From assembly GCA_944739405.2 (NCBI GenBank), contig OX123186.2, positions 37,495,551 through 37,559,550 of the forward strand: a DNA stretch of 64,000 bases, written 5' to 3'. Of this stretch, positions 44,797-56,553 are shown one piece after another (the stretch's first letter is position 1; each line of letters opens with the position of its first letter). This DNA comes from Euclidia mi. Its lineage: Eukaryota; Arthropoda; Insecta; Lepidoptera; Erebidae. The position numbers and the translations under genes were made by a program. The notes beneath the pieces are model-generated. The model was given only the letters and a program-made list of their open reading frames with translations. It ran no database searches and was not told the origin of the DNA.

Positions 44797-45260
44797 TATA
44801 CGAGCTGTCGCCCACGGCTCCGCCCACGTGGATGTCGGTTATCGCGACAAAAACTATTCTATGTCTTTCCTCGGGTCTTTAATTAATCGAAGAATTTGTT
44901 ATAATAATTGATCTCCTAACAGAAAACCTCATCATACTGGACAACTACTGTTTAACCGTCAAGAATGTATATGGTATAGTGCAGATGGGCTCTTATAGTT
45001 CCTCATCAGATGTTTCATATCTTCGATTTTTATAAGACAACAGAAAATGCTCATCAGACTGAACAACTTTTGCTACGACGTCAAGTCTGTACCTACATGT
45101 GATAGTGTGATAGTTATAGCCTATATTTTGCCTAGACCTAATAGCAATATAACAAAAGAAGTTTATTTTAAATACGTCCAGTAACTTCGGAGATTAGCGT
45201 GTACAAACAGACAAACTATATAGATATACATACAGACAGAATTTTTTTTAGATCCTTGCT
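44797..45260. repeat. Dispersed repeat, probably a non-autonomous retroelement
   Basis: 'gagctgtcgcccacggctcc', 'gtggatgtcggttatcgcga', 'ttcctcgggtctttaatt' at the start and 'cggagattagcgtgtacaaa' near 45190 are phrases of a widespread insect repeat. Internal parts recur in reverse at 55440-55530 ('cgaagatctggaacatcaga', 'tgttcagtcaaatgagcatt'). It shows no coding sense. Confidence 0.55.
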
Positions 45261-46424
45261 CTATTACTGTTTCTTAGTCTCTCTGAATTTATTTTTGTAA
45301 ATATATTCAATGTACCGAAATACTTTTTTTACTGTTTTATTATATGTTTCAAGGCGCCATATTAGGTAAATTATAAAGCGGTCCGTTTCCGTCAGTCTCG
45401 CCCAGCCCCTGTTTGAGCGCGCTACTATACCAACCAGTAACCACTAGACTCCAAATGTCTTGACCAACACGTTAGTTTAATACGTAATACATAAATAAGG
45501 TTACATCAACTTTACATAGGTATTTAACAAAAAATACGTTGAGAAAAAAAATAAGGATCAAGAGGTTTTAGCCGCGCTATAAACGTTTTGGAATGGAATA
45601 TTCACGTAAAATGGTGGACGCGGACGCGAGCGACAGGTCCGTCCTCTGAGAGCGCTCAGCGCTGAATGGCTCGAGCTTTATAGGTCTTTTTAAAAAATCA
45701 TATTTAATTACAAACGAAAAGTTTAGATTCCAATTTTTTTAAATGACTTAAAATAAATCTTAAGGTTTCTAAAGATGTATATATCTTTTTAATAAATACA
45801 GAAGTTTTTTAGATATAAATGCAAATTTGCGGGCTAAAATTAAGCAAAATGCACTGTTTTGATCTCCGATTTTCTTGAAAATTATGAATGAAAGTACAAT
45901 TTTTGTTTTCAGCACTCACTTGTATAGCACTCACAGCACTCACTTCTGCTTGTACAGTTCACATTTACAGAATTATAGAACAATAAGTTTTCATAGCACT
46001 AGCGATCATTAATGTTGGCCTGAACTAAAGAAATGACGAAAATGAGTTTTTTAAATTCATCCGATTTAAAATATTTACTATGGCAACTCATATATTTTTC
46101 TTTAGCATTCTCTTGATAAAGAACTGAACTTTCATATTTTCTATATCGTTTACATTAATTGTAATTTATCCGTAACATAATAGAACAATAAAAACCCGCA
46201 AAATCGCCTCCGACGGAATAAACGCTCTTAATTTTGACTAAAAGAATCTGACATTGGTGACCATGGCCACCCATGGTCACCAATGTCAGATTATTTTAGT
46301 GATGATCTTGCGATGCAATACTTCCATCTATAAAGTAAATTTAATCTAGGGAGCCGGCCGTCCTCCGGCTAATTAGCCGGTCGCGGCGTAGTGTGAACAC
46401 TCGCTCCGGGCGCCGGCTTATTTT
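45261..46424. other. No gene seen; ends in a palindrome and a TIR-like cluster (M)
   Basis: 46237-46266 and 46271-46300 form a 30-bp-arm palindrome with one mismatch (tctgacattggtgaccatgg and its complement, loop ccac). 46365-46380 is ccggctaattagccgg, followed by 'gtagtgtgaacactcgct' to 46406, the inverse counterpart of 40980-41020. The LINE starting at 46425 is inserted about 20 bases beyond this. Confidence 0.65.
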
Positions 46425-46851
46425 ATTTTATTTTATTTATTTAGGACTACCAATGGTTATATCAACAATTCAGAAACAATAATACAATACAAGGCACTAA
46501 ATGTAGGATGTATAACCCCTGAAGGTAGCCACAGCATGCACAATTTAGTGGGCTGGGAAATAATACATTATAACTAAATTAATTGCTAGAGTCAAAAATA
46601 TATAAAATTGTCACATAAATGATTCCAAACATTAATATAAAAAATAGGTAATAGAAATAAAATTAAGGAAATTAAAAAAAATAAAAATTAAAAAATTAAT
46701 TAAAACAAAAAAAAAATTACAACAATTATGCAATGTCTCAAACAATCACATAAATATATCAATTACGGTCAGTGTCAATTAATAAAATAAGATAACAAAT
46801 GAATACAAACACACATTGTAATAAGAATATAAAGCACCAGGATACACAGCA

Positions 46852-49278
46852 CTAACTGACCCCCTTCCGAAAAGCGGCTAGAGAGTCAAAATAAATGTCT
46901 ACTGACGAGCTGCATGCGTTTAAAAGTCGGCACATACGAGGAACCAACGAACACTTTCCAAACTCTGTTTTCCTAAAGGGGGCTCTAAGCGGTGCAATAG
47001 GATTTCGGGGGTATCTAGACGGTACATTTAAATTAATCCTACTCAACAACTTCGGGCAGTCGGTATAGCCTCTAACTAATTTGTATAGAAAAGTTAGGTC
47101 CAATATGTCTCTACGCTTAGTTAATGATTGTAGTTTAAAGTAATCAAGCCTTTCATCATAGGACTTTAATATATGACGTGATAACCTAGACCCACGACAT
47201 AAATGCCATAAAAATCTTTTTTGTACTCTTTCTAGTCTAAGGGAGTGTATTGCGTAGTGTGGTCTCCATATCTGACTGCAGTATTCTAGAGTGCTTCTGA
47301 CCAGGCTGTTGTACAGGGATATTTTAGTGGCGGGTTTTCTAAATTCTTTGCCATTGCGTATAACAAAACCCAACATCCTAGAGGCTTTCCCTATAGTCTG
47401 CTCTATGTGAGGTACAAATGTGAGCTTGTTATCCAAGAGAACTCCTAGATCTCTCACTGTTTGTACCTCACACAGACTGTTCCCCCGTATGTTGTATGAT
47501 GACGCAATAGGATTTAATTTTCGGGTGAATCGTACAAAATGGCATTTTTTATGGTTCAGTTCCATGCCATTCACGGCGCACCATTTCGCTAATTGATCCA
47601 AATCCTTTTGCAGTTCCATTACATCGTTTGGAGTAGTTATTACTTTTAAAATTTTCAAGTCATCTGCATACATGTAGGGAATGCAGTTGGTAATGCACGA
47701 AGGTAGGTCGTTTATGAAAATATTAAATAGGATAGGGCCTAGATGCGATCCTTGTGGCACACCGGAAGTTATCTCATAGGATCTGGACGTATAACCATTA
47801 ATTACTACATAGAATTGACGGTGGTCTAAATACGACCTAAGCCACGATAGTAAAGAACCCGTGTAACCATACCGCGCCAATTTTTGCAACAACATATGAT
47901 GTGAGACTTTGTCAAAGGCCTTACTAAAATCTGTGTATATGACGTCCACTTGCCTTTGACGATCAAGAGCACAAGTGACATCATCAACGAACACAGCGAG
48001 ATTCGTACATGTGGATCGAAAGTTGACGAATCCATGTTGACAATCGGTGAGGAGGCCTTTAAAGTGACTCTTGACAACTGGACATATTAGAGATTCGAAG
48101 ACTTTGGCCATTGTGGACAGAAGGGAAATCGGACGATAGCCTTGAACCACAGTATCTTCCTCTCCTTTATGAATGGGAACCACTTTTGCAAGTTTCCACG
48201 CCGAGGGGAATATACCAGTTTGCAGAGATGCGTTGTATATAATGTGCAACGGCACGGTCAAAGCTCTTGCACACTTTTTCACAAATATGGGAGGTAAATC
48301 ATCAGGTCCTGCTCCTTTATTTGGGTCAAGTTCCAAGAGCTTTCTTTGTATGGTCTGCGGATCTAATACTATATTTGAAACTATCTGATCAGAGCAAGGA
48401 ACCGCCTCCAGATAATCTGCGTTATGCTGCGCATTCATGCTCACATCAAAGACTGAAGCGAAATAGTCACCAAACATTCCACATATTTCCGAGGCGTCAC
48501 TGGAAGCATAGGAGCCATTTGTTAACGTTGCTGGATAGTTTCCCACATTACCCCGTTTTCTTTTAATGAAAGACCAAAAAGACTTCGAATTATGCTTAAT
48601 TTTGTCTTCAACTGAAGCGATAAAGTTATTGTAACAGTCTAATGTTAATCTCTTGCATTGATTATTGAGATCACGCAGAATTAAACCATCAAGAGGGTTG
48701 TTATACTTTTTAAACCTACGAATCAGCTTCTTTTTTTCGCGTAGCACATTAATAAGACGTTTGTTAAACCAGGGTGGAAATTTGTTATTCCTAGCTTTTA
48801 TTTTTGGTACAAATCGTTCTATTGCCTCTTTCAGTATGGTGTAAAATGTCGTTACCATGTTGTCTAAACCACATTGAGTATTCAAAACGGTGGCCCAATC
48901 AATTGAGTTTAGGTGTTCGCTAATTTCATCATATCTGCCTTTTCTAAAATTATATTGTGTATTATTACTACATTGTTGAAGTTTATTTTTCGATGCGATA
49001 GATATATTGAAATCTAAAGGGGGATGCAGCTGGTCAACAGTACTCAGCTCGTCTGCTGTCACCGGGGGCGAGCACGGCAGCGAACTGTCCAAGAGCACTA
49101 AGTCTAGAATTTTATTTCTATTGTTCACTACACTGTTACATTGTCGCAGATTATTGCAATTGATAAAATCGATTAGTGATTGTGTCAGCTGAGAACCCAT
49201 TGGAAGCGATGTGGAGTTATTACACAATGTCCAGTCAATATTAGGAAGATTGAAGTCTCCTACGATACAAGGTAACAA
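46852..49278 (-). pseudogene. LINE ORF2: endonuclease C-part, reverse transcriptase, C-terminus
   Basis: About 800 codons open on the minus strand. Early: CIVGDFNLPNIDW and NNRNKILDLVLLDSS (endonuclease), SKSFWSFIKRKRGN linker, DDLPPIFVKKCARALTVPLH, VVPIHKGEEDTVVQGYRPIS, GFVNFRSTCTNL, VIYTDFSKAFDKVSHHMLLQ, SGVPQGSHLGPILFNIFIND, PYMYADDLKIL with YADD at 47659-47670, KCHFVRF, DLGVLLDNKLTFVPHIEQ, and a C-terminal tail with EYCSQIWRPHY and RLERVQKRFL. All RT motifs and the catalytic pair are intact. The endonuclease SDH-like site reads DQLH (VDQLHPP), so the catalytic D/H pair may be altered. It continues from 49690 with one frameshift near 49287. Confidence 0.85.
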
Positions 49279-49690
49279 GTTGGGTTGTTCTATGACACGA
49301 TAGCAATGAAAGATTCTAACATTTCTCTTTTAACAGGCGGAGGCAAATAAATCGCACCAAAAGCCAAGGTCACTACATTTTTATTGTAAAGTTTCTCGAC
49401 AGTAACCCATAAATCCTCACAGTCAGTTTCCCACATTTTCTGACGACGAGGTTTGTGTTTTTCTAGTACAGCTATCAATATCCCACCACCGTCCTTCTTG
49501 TTGCAATACTTTGTAACAGACCTATCTCTCCTAAAAACTTTATATCTTGAGTCAAAAAGCTCTGTATCTAATATGGAATCGTTTAACCAAGTCTCTGTTA
49601 ATATAATTACATCATATGTGCAACAACAAAGATTACGGTAAAAATTATGAGTCTTTGTTCTGAGACCTCGTACATTTTGATAATATATCT
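49279..49690 (-). pseudogene. LINE ORF2: endonuclease N-part, separated by one frameshift
   Basis: Minus-strand frame from 49690: IYYQNVRGLRTKTHNFYRNL, DVIILTETWLNDSI, RYKVFRRDRSVTKYCNKKDG, GGILIAVLEKHKPR, LWVTVEKLYNKNVVTLAFGA and IYLPP, stopping at 49290. 'QNVRGLRTK', 'TETWL' and 'RDR' are standard N-terminal motifs of LINE AP-endonucleases. The next frame continues without loss (IEQPN LLPCIVGDFN), so a single base change in length near 49287 breaks ORF2. No in-frame ATG was found after the upstream stop near 49712; initiation may be non-standard or the ATG lost. Confidence 0.8.
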
Positions 49691-49771
49691 TTAACGAAGT
49701 GAATTTTAGAGATAATTAATCACAATAACATTCAACTAAAGATATTATCTTGAGAACAGAAATTATCGGTT

Positions 49772-50836
49772 CTAACGTAGCTTTTCTAAGGATTCGATAT
49801 TCCTGATATATACCTGCTCATCGCCTACATCTTTACGTACATACACACGCCCGTTGCGAACCCAGACGAATTTGTACCCATGTTCCTTAGCCTTCTGTCT
49901 CGCTGCTGCATGTAGGGCCTTGTTAGTGGGCGACAGATGCTCCATCACAAATATTGGGTCCTTGACGCCTGTCATACCGATGTGACTGTTATTTAGCTTG
50001 TTGTTTAGATTTGAGCGGTTGAAAAGCATTACCGATGCCAAAAATTTATCTTTAAGAATCTGGGAACTGAACTGGGCGACAATGCCTCTCGGTTTTGTGG
50101 ATGAACGATTCATTTTCGCAATCCTGGTGCAGTTTCTAATTGTGTCTTCCCCTACAGGGCAATTTATTGTGTCACCGAGCTTCTTAACTAGGCTAATGAT
50201 GTTTTCAGATTTAGATTCTCTCACGCCCTGAATCTCAATGTTACACGCTCGGGAATGCTGTTCGAGCAAGTTAATCTGGTTTTTGAGATCATTAATTGAA
50301 GACTCCAGGGTTTTATTCTGGTCTTCCAGAAATGCTATACGCTGTACAGTTGAGGTATGGTTATTTACAATCTCCTCGTACTTGGTATTCATGAAGCTCA
50401 TTGAATCCTTCACGTCTTGTAAGTCGTTTTGGATTAATTTCAATTTTTCATCAAGTACTAGATTCAACGACGAGCGTATTTGTTTCATATGTTCTGACAA
50501 TTCTTCGCGTAGAATTTCTTTTATTGCGTCCCGGAGATCTTCTTTCAATAAAGGCAATTCTTGGTCCTTCTCAGATGACAGAGCGCGTTTTTTGGAGCGA
50601 TGACTGCGATGAGTAACATTAACATTAGTCTCCGTGCTTACTAAACTAGCTCGCACAGGTGTAGTGTCGCTTCTCCCTTTAGGTGCATAACATAGTTGGC
50701 ACTTCCATTCCGAACATTTTACGCTTTCAGGTCTTATACCCAAACATATGTAGTGGAATTTTTTTCTGCACTTAGAACATAGTATATGGCCTTCATTGTC
50801 TAACTCCTTATTGCAACATTCAGGCAACATTTTCAC
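49772..50836 (-). CDS. LINE ORF1 protein with PHD-like zinc finger and coiled coil
   Basis: 354 codons, intact. The protein would bind LINE RNA and act as a chaperone. Residues 5-47 form a PHD-like finger: C5/C6, C18, C21, H26, C29, then WKCQLC with C44 and C47. A basic patch SHRSKKRAL lies near 75-85. About 100-205 is a heptad-like coiled coil (LEDQNKTLESSINDLKNQIN, LLEQHSRAC). From 205 on, NIEIQGVRESKSENI and a C-terminal domain with KPRGIVAQFSSQILKDKFLA and KFVWVRNGRVYVRKD follow, as in many LINE ORF1s. The ATG at 50836 is the first in frame. It lies 80 bases upstream of ORF2. The frame is intact although ORF2 is broken. Confidence 0.8.
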   Translation of the reverse strand: MKMLPECCNKELDNEGHILCSKCRKKFHYICLGIRPESVKCSEWKCQLCYAPKGRSDTTPVRASLVSTETNVNVTHRSHRSKKRALSSEKDQELPLLKEDLRDAIKEILREELSEHMKQIRSSLNLVLDEKLKLIQNDLQDVKDSMSFMNTKYEEIVNNHTSTVQRIAFLEDQNKTLESSINDLKNQINLLEQHSRACNIEIQGVRESKSENIISLVKKLGDTINCPVGEDTIRNCTRIAKMNRSSTKPRGIVAQFSSQILKDKFLASVMLFNRSNLNNKLNNSHIGMTGVKDPIFVMEHLSPTNKALHAAARQKAKEHGYKFVWVRNGRVYVRKDVGDEQVYIRNIESLEKLR

Positions 50837-50900
50837 TCCTATGTAGCGAAGTTGGTCCTGGTGTGTATTGCTAGTAATTCACGAGCAGGCGCGTACCAAG

Positions 50901-52046
50901 TCGTTGAAAATATATAAATATTTTGACAAATAAATATTTGATATTATGTGGTAATTTGGGTAGTGATTTTAATGTATTTAGGATAACTTTCAAAATTACA
51001 TTAGATTAGCATTAAAAAAGTTCTGTGTTATATTATATTGTTATGCACTTCTGGGGTTTGAACTTGCGACCACCAAAATGAAGCAAAAGTTTAAACACGT
51101 TAGCTTAAAGTATGCGCCACTGTAATTGTAATAAGTTTAATCAAATATTAAGCCACTATTTAAACTTGTAAATCATGGAGAAAGTAAGTCTGCTATAGAT
51201 AGTTTTAGCTGTATACACTAGTCTTTTGTTTAGCACTGTTGTATTCACTTAAGTTTGAATAAAAAACGGATTTTACGAAAAGTTTTTACTGATTTTTTCG
51301 GGCACACTTCAACACCGTGATTAATAGTTTGAGTAGTCACATAGAGTTTGCGATTCCGCGTAGATTGATGTGAAACACTCGCATTAAGTACAACTTTAAA
51401 CCACTTTTATGATTATTTACGACACTAGCTAACAACATACGGTCTTTCCTTGCTCGAGCTGAGAACTGAACTGAGGCTTCCGGCTTATTAGCCGGTCCGG
51501 CGCAGTGTGAACGCTCGCTGACGGGTTTGTGAGTAAGGGTGTGCTAAACTGCTACATCTAAATATTATAGCATAACGTAATAATATTTTTTATAGCAGGT
51601 TATGTTTGCAGCGCTAATATAATAGTTAAATGTTTATGCATATCCATATACTTTCAATAAAATAGAAATCAGTAGTGTTAATACGGATAATATTTAGATA
51701 AAAATATGTACCATTATATTCAAGAATATTAAGTGCGGTTATTTACGTAAGAAAGTACGGATTCATAACATGATTCCCGTTACGTTGGGTCTGGATCTTG
51801 CAAAAATTGCGATATTACCAGTACTATCATTTTGAAAATTGAAAGCCGGTATTACTAAAGTATTGTTCAATTTCTGAAATAATTGTCTTGTTTAATCTAT
51901 ATAAGTCACATTGTTATCATAAGTTTTAGTGTGAGAAGGTGTACGTGCGTTTTATTATCAATAGAATATTTTATATTTCTGTTGACTTATAAAAATTTAA
52001 GATCTGAAACATCTGATAAGGTAGATCCTATTTACACTAGACTATA
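50901..52046. other. No gene seen; contains the third TIR-like cluster (R)
   Basis: 51480-51495 ccggcttattagccgg, then 'gtccggcgcagtgtgaacgc' and tcgct to 51520, an inverse counterpart of 40980-41025. Near 51050-51125 'ggggtttgaacttgcgacca' is a minus-strand B-box-like string, perhaps a SINE scrap. The rest is AT-rich. Confidence 0.55.
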
Positions 52047-52299
52047 CAGGGTGGCGCCTGCATAGGGGCATTGATTTAAAAAGGACGTAGCATTGATACC
52101 TATAAAATGTTTTATATCAACAAAAAAGGTCATGGGGCCAAAATAAAATAATAAAATTTTCAAACAAAATAAACTATAAAATATGAGTAGCAAAACGAAA
52201 CAACATTTGTAGACCAATATGACATTAGGTTACTGACCTTTGTAAGAACGGCAACGTGTGCTATGCGTCAAACGATGCCACGGAGGTAGTTAACATTTA

Positions 52300-52560
52300 T
52301 TGACGAATTACCTATTTCAGTAATTCTACACATCACTCCAATGTTTGGTCACTCATTAGGCAAGCACTGGTGTCTTTTTCATATCAACAAAAACCCACTT
52401 AACACAAACCCACGTAAAAGGTAGCACAAAATTTTCAAATTCTCAAAATGGCCGCCATTGTTATCACGAATTACCTATTTCAGTAATTCTACAAATCACT
52501 CTAATGAAAGTTCAGTAATTAGGAAAGCACTGGTGTCTTTTCACAATAAGAAACCACGTT
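52300..52560. repeat. Two-copy tandem duplication, about 165-bp period
   Basis: 'cgaattacctatttcagtaa' occurs at 52303 and 52468, each followed by 'ttctaca.atcactc.aatg' and 'gcactggtgtctttt'. The second copy is diverged. Confidence 0.75.
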
Positions 52561-54150
52561 ACACAATCATATCCGCATATTCGGACGACATAAAGTTTGT
52601 CATTATTAACACAAATAATGCAAAAATGACGAATGATAAAGTTCACTAAACAACAACACAATTAAATAACACAACTAAATACAATCACACAATTCAATAC
52701 CAAAAACAACTGTCGATAAGCGCGCGCGCGATCTGATCGACTTATTAATTCAATAGTTTTTGCGGCACTAAACAAACCTTTGATGAGTCACCGATCACCG
52801 ATGCACCGCTGGCGCCGACATGTCTAGGATAGGAAATAGAGATGCGCAATAGGTACTATGAATGTTGATATTTTTGACACGTTAATACGTTAACCCCTAA
52901 CCTTGCCCAACGCACGAAATGCAACGTCATTTCAAACACTTTATAATTTTTACGTAGACTTGCAGAAAAACGAAAAATTCGTCTACAAAAATATAATAAT
53001 GTGGCATGAATTATACCTTCCTGGCTTTGTTACGAGTTTATCTAACTAGTTATATATTTAAATATGTAAATAAAACTGACCTGTTCTCGCAGCGATGTAA
53101 TATATTTTGATTTTGAAAAAATTCATTGGTATAAATTGTAATCTTTATCACAATTTATCGAATATCCACACATAATCACCAAACGAACACTTTATTACGC
53201 TAAAACAATATATAATGTGCAAAGATAACTCAACTCATTTTACTTTAGAATAATAATTTCACCATAAAACGTTTTTGTTTACGCGACGAAAAATAACGGC
53301 CGCCATTCTTTGGGAACGTAATAAGTGCATTACAAAAGTTTCGTTACTTTTTCACTGCAATATTTATCACTTTTCGATAAACGATAACTCAATGTGAAAT
53401 CTACACTTATTTTCCAGTAGTTCTGTATATAATACTTATAAGATGACTCAATGTTTTCTCATTACAAACATTTTTACTTTTCTCGTGCACACTTATTTCA
53501 ATATCAAAATGGCCAATATGGCGTCGTCGCAAAGTTCAATGGCATACGTATTTTGTTTAATAAATGTTTGTTTATTCTTGCTTGTTTCCAGTTTATAAAA
53601 GTATTAAAATTGGTCAAGCAGAAATCGATAAATCGAATGATATAACAAAATCGTGTTACAAGTGCAAAAACCGTTAAATATCAACGACCAATGATACCCG
53701 ACTCGTTATTAACCTATGAGATTATTATTGCAGTTGGAGCGTTTTCTCTTATTAACCTATGAGGTTATTATTGCAGTTGAGGGGTTAACAACAAAATAAC
53801 ACAAAATATTTTTATACAACGAACTATGCATTCTTACTTGTATTAACAATAATGCTATTGCTTAATTGTGTTGCTAATACGACACAGTTAAACAAGTTTA
53901 TGAAATACTATGCACATTCTTCAATTAGTTCAGTAGTTTTAGTACACAGTTATTATAATTCTTAAGTAGATTGTTGAACCCATTAGACCATTTAAAAAAT
54001 ACCATACGGAAAGAGCTAAAATAGTCAATAATAATTAACTTATTTCAAATGATTAAATAATTGAATATCTTTACATGTTTATCATTGTTTACCTATTAAA
54101 AAACGTCGTCTTTATTTGTACCACACTTTGAAATTATCAAACGTAAAGTT

Positions 54151-54532
54151 ATTGATAAGACGATTACGTTAACGTTAAATACAAACAATGTCGATACAAT
54201 AAACAAGAAACTTTTACGGTGCGTAGGTTTTTTTATCGATACTATCATTGATAAGACGATTACATTAACGTTAAATATAAACAATGTCGATACAATAAAC
54301 AACAAACTTTTACGGTGCGTAGGATTTTTTATCGATACTATCATTGATAACATGATTACATTAAAGTTAAATACAAACAATGTCGATACAATAAACAACA
54401 AACTTTTACGGTGCGTAGGTATTTTTATCGATACTATCATTGTTAAGACGATTACATTAACGTTAAATACAATCAATGTCGATACAATAAACAACAAGTT
54501 TTTACGGTGCGTATTTATTATCGATACTATTG
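54151..54532. repeat. 96-bp minisatellite, four copies
   Basis: Units begin attgataagacgattac at 54151, 54247, 54343 and 54439, each ending 'tatcgatactatc'; the last is slightly short. The period is a multiple of three, so both strands show long frames through the array, but these are repeats of the same 32-residue string and not evidence of a gene. It contains many ATCGATA / TATCGAT strings. Confidence 0.9.
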
Positions 54533-56553
54533 ACAATATTTTGTTCATAATTGGGCAACTCTATTTGGCTCGACTATGTTTGTCCTTGTCACACGTAGTG
54601 CATTTACTGTGCATACCTAATCAGATTTTTTCGTGCTTGCGGAACCGATCCATTTTATTATTACGTAACTTTATTGAAAAGGTAATTAGGAAGTTTCAAA
54701 AGTTTTGTTCTGTTAAAAATGTTACGCATTAACTTGGGCGCAAAAACCTACAACGACGAGTCTTAGGTAGGTACCTTCGAGGCAAAGCGACGTTGCACGA
54801 ATACGTCATCGTCCTAAGTCGTCGAAGGGTCAACGCAGACAGAGAGGAATAATCCCCGCGCGGTCTCGGGCATTTTCTTTACGGATTGCGTATGCTCAAG
54901 ATTGCACGCGAACTCGCGAGCCTGCGTGAGTAAAACGTTCTGGGTTACCACTCTACAGTAAATATTCTGTCGCGAAAGTTCGTTAAACCCTGAAAATACG
55001 CGTACGAGTACGCGGGCGCCTACTCGACTTTGCGCGGGGATTTCCTCGTATCTTCGAGGATGCGCAAATATTTTTTATCAGGTTCAAGCATTTATGAACT
55101 TTATTGTAAAAACATTAAAGTTTATTTTCAAATGCGTTGATAAAATCCTCTCCGCTGCGCTCCGTTCTGTCTGCGCTGAGCCTAGCTTCGGATGACGTTG
55201 AGGCGTCGCGTCGGAGTAGTACCTAGCGAGTCGCGGCGCGCAATGTAGGGTCGTTGACCGTTTTGTATCAGCTGTATGGAACTCAAAGCGCGTTTAAATC
55301 GATATTGTGGCTAAACTACTGCACCGATTTCATTGATTTTTGGTACAAGGCTTAAGAATGTTGTAAGGTATGCCTTTGTTCAAAAAGTGCCGCTTAGCAA
55401 GCGCCACCCTGTATACTGACTTGTTGGCTTAGCAAAAGTTGTTCAGTCAAATGAGCATTTGCTGCAAACTTACAAAAATCGAAGATCTGGAACATCAGAT
55501 GTGGAACTGCAAGTGCCCATCTTAACTATAACACACATCTATACACATAAATCAAATTGGAGTGTCTGTTTGTAATATTAAAATAACCGCTTTTTACTAA
55601 ATGCAGATGGATGAATATACATATACCTAAATTATTGTTTACCATTTTTGTCTGCCTGTCTGTCTGTTTGTTCTCGCTGATCTCTAGAACGGCTGCACTG
55701 ATTTTGACGGAACGTTCACTAGCGGATAGCTGATGTACCAAGGAGTAACTTAGGCTATAAATTAACCGGGTACGCGAAGTAGTTCCCTCAGGACACGGGT
55801 GAAACCGCGGGAAACAGATATAAATAATAAAATGGCTTAATATAATTTACCACATTTAAAATACAAAATTTCTTCATCATTTACTTGTTTATTTACTATG
55901 AAGTTAATAGGTACTAATTATATTATGAATGCTATCCCCAGCCAGCACTCTAGCACTATCTTAAAGACTGCTGCAAACAAATTTATTTAGATTGCCATCT
56001 ATCGCACGAGGGTGTCGATTAAACGTTTTTTTTAACTGTTAGTAGTCTATCTTTATACTATCTACAGTCATAGTGGCAATGAAGTCCTGTGTCAAAGGAA
56101 TTTACTGTTAATGACTTCTATCATATTGTTGCTGTGAGATACTCGTAGTATTGCTAATTTAACGACTTACGTGGCGACTTTCATTAAATAAAAACAATTT
56201 TTGGCCAGTGACAGATCTGATAATTTTGTTTTATGACACAATAGGTGCATACAACTGCGAAGTGGTAGCGCACGAAGAATGCCCGCCTAGCGCACGCCGT
56301 GCGGCCGCTCAAGGAACACGCATACCCAAAGTGCGGGCGGCCTAAAAGCTCTGCTAAGTGACAATCCTATGTTATACCTAGGACATAATGGCTTTAACTT
56401 ATATTCAAACAAAATAGCATAGCATCTTATTGGGCTTTATAAATAACATAATATATGGTTATTAAAAAATAATATGTTACTTATCAAGTTATCTATGATA
56501 AAGCGAACATCTCTAGTGGTAAGCAGCCGGTCGCTCAAAGAACGCTCGGCTGT
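54533..56553. other. No gene seen; GC-richer patches and dispersed-repeat pieces
   Basis: 54760-55260 is richer in GC and CpG than its surroundings (cgcgcggtctcggg, gcgtcgcgtcggag) with no protein recognised. 55400-55830 holds dispersed-repeat phrases ('ctgtctgtctgtttgttctc', 'cggctgcactgattttgacg', 'gtgaaaccgcgggaaacag') related to 44797-45260 and to common insect retro-repeats. Confidence 0.45.

Larger units (their letters stand above)
46425..50900 (-). mobile_element. Near-complete two-ORF LINE (Jockey/CR1-like), minus strand
   Basis: 5' end on the right. ORF1 50836-49772, ORF2 49690-46852, then an AT-rich 3' UTR (46851-46460) and a pentamer tail read on the minus strand as aaataaaataaaataa (46428-46445). 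Only one frameshift was seen in ORF2 and none in ORF1. It is the most intact element of the window. The exact 5' end and target duplication were not found. Confidence 0.85.
52047..55411. mobile_element. 3.4-kb TIR element with TA target duplication
   Basis: Ends CAGGGTGGCGCCTGCATAGG (52047) and the complement of 'cgcttagcaagcgccaccct g' (to 55411) share the inverted CAGGGTGGCGC[CT]TGC. TA (or TATA) lies just outside both ends (52045-52046 and 55412-55413). CAGGGTG ends with TA duplication are typical of Tc1/mariner-like elements. No transposase was recognised inside; the interior carries a tandem duplication and a minisatellite. It may be non-autonomous or a carrier of accumulated repeats. 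Confidence 0.7.

Noticed and set aside
48173..48566. Plus-strand open frames across 48.2-48.6 kb
   Set aside because: Antisense shadows of the LINE ORF2 reverse transcriptase.
52720..52735. gcgcgcgcg run as a Z-DNA or regulatory site
   Set aside because: A short simple repeat in non-coding transposon interior, with nothing around it to support a role.
54096..54732. Long open frames on both strands through 54.1-54.7 kb
   Set aside because: The frames are produced by the 96-bp minisatellite, whose period is a multiple of three. The peptides are repeats of one 32-residue string without a family.
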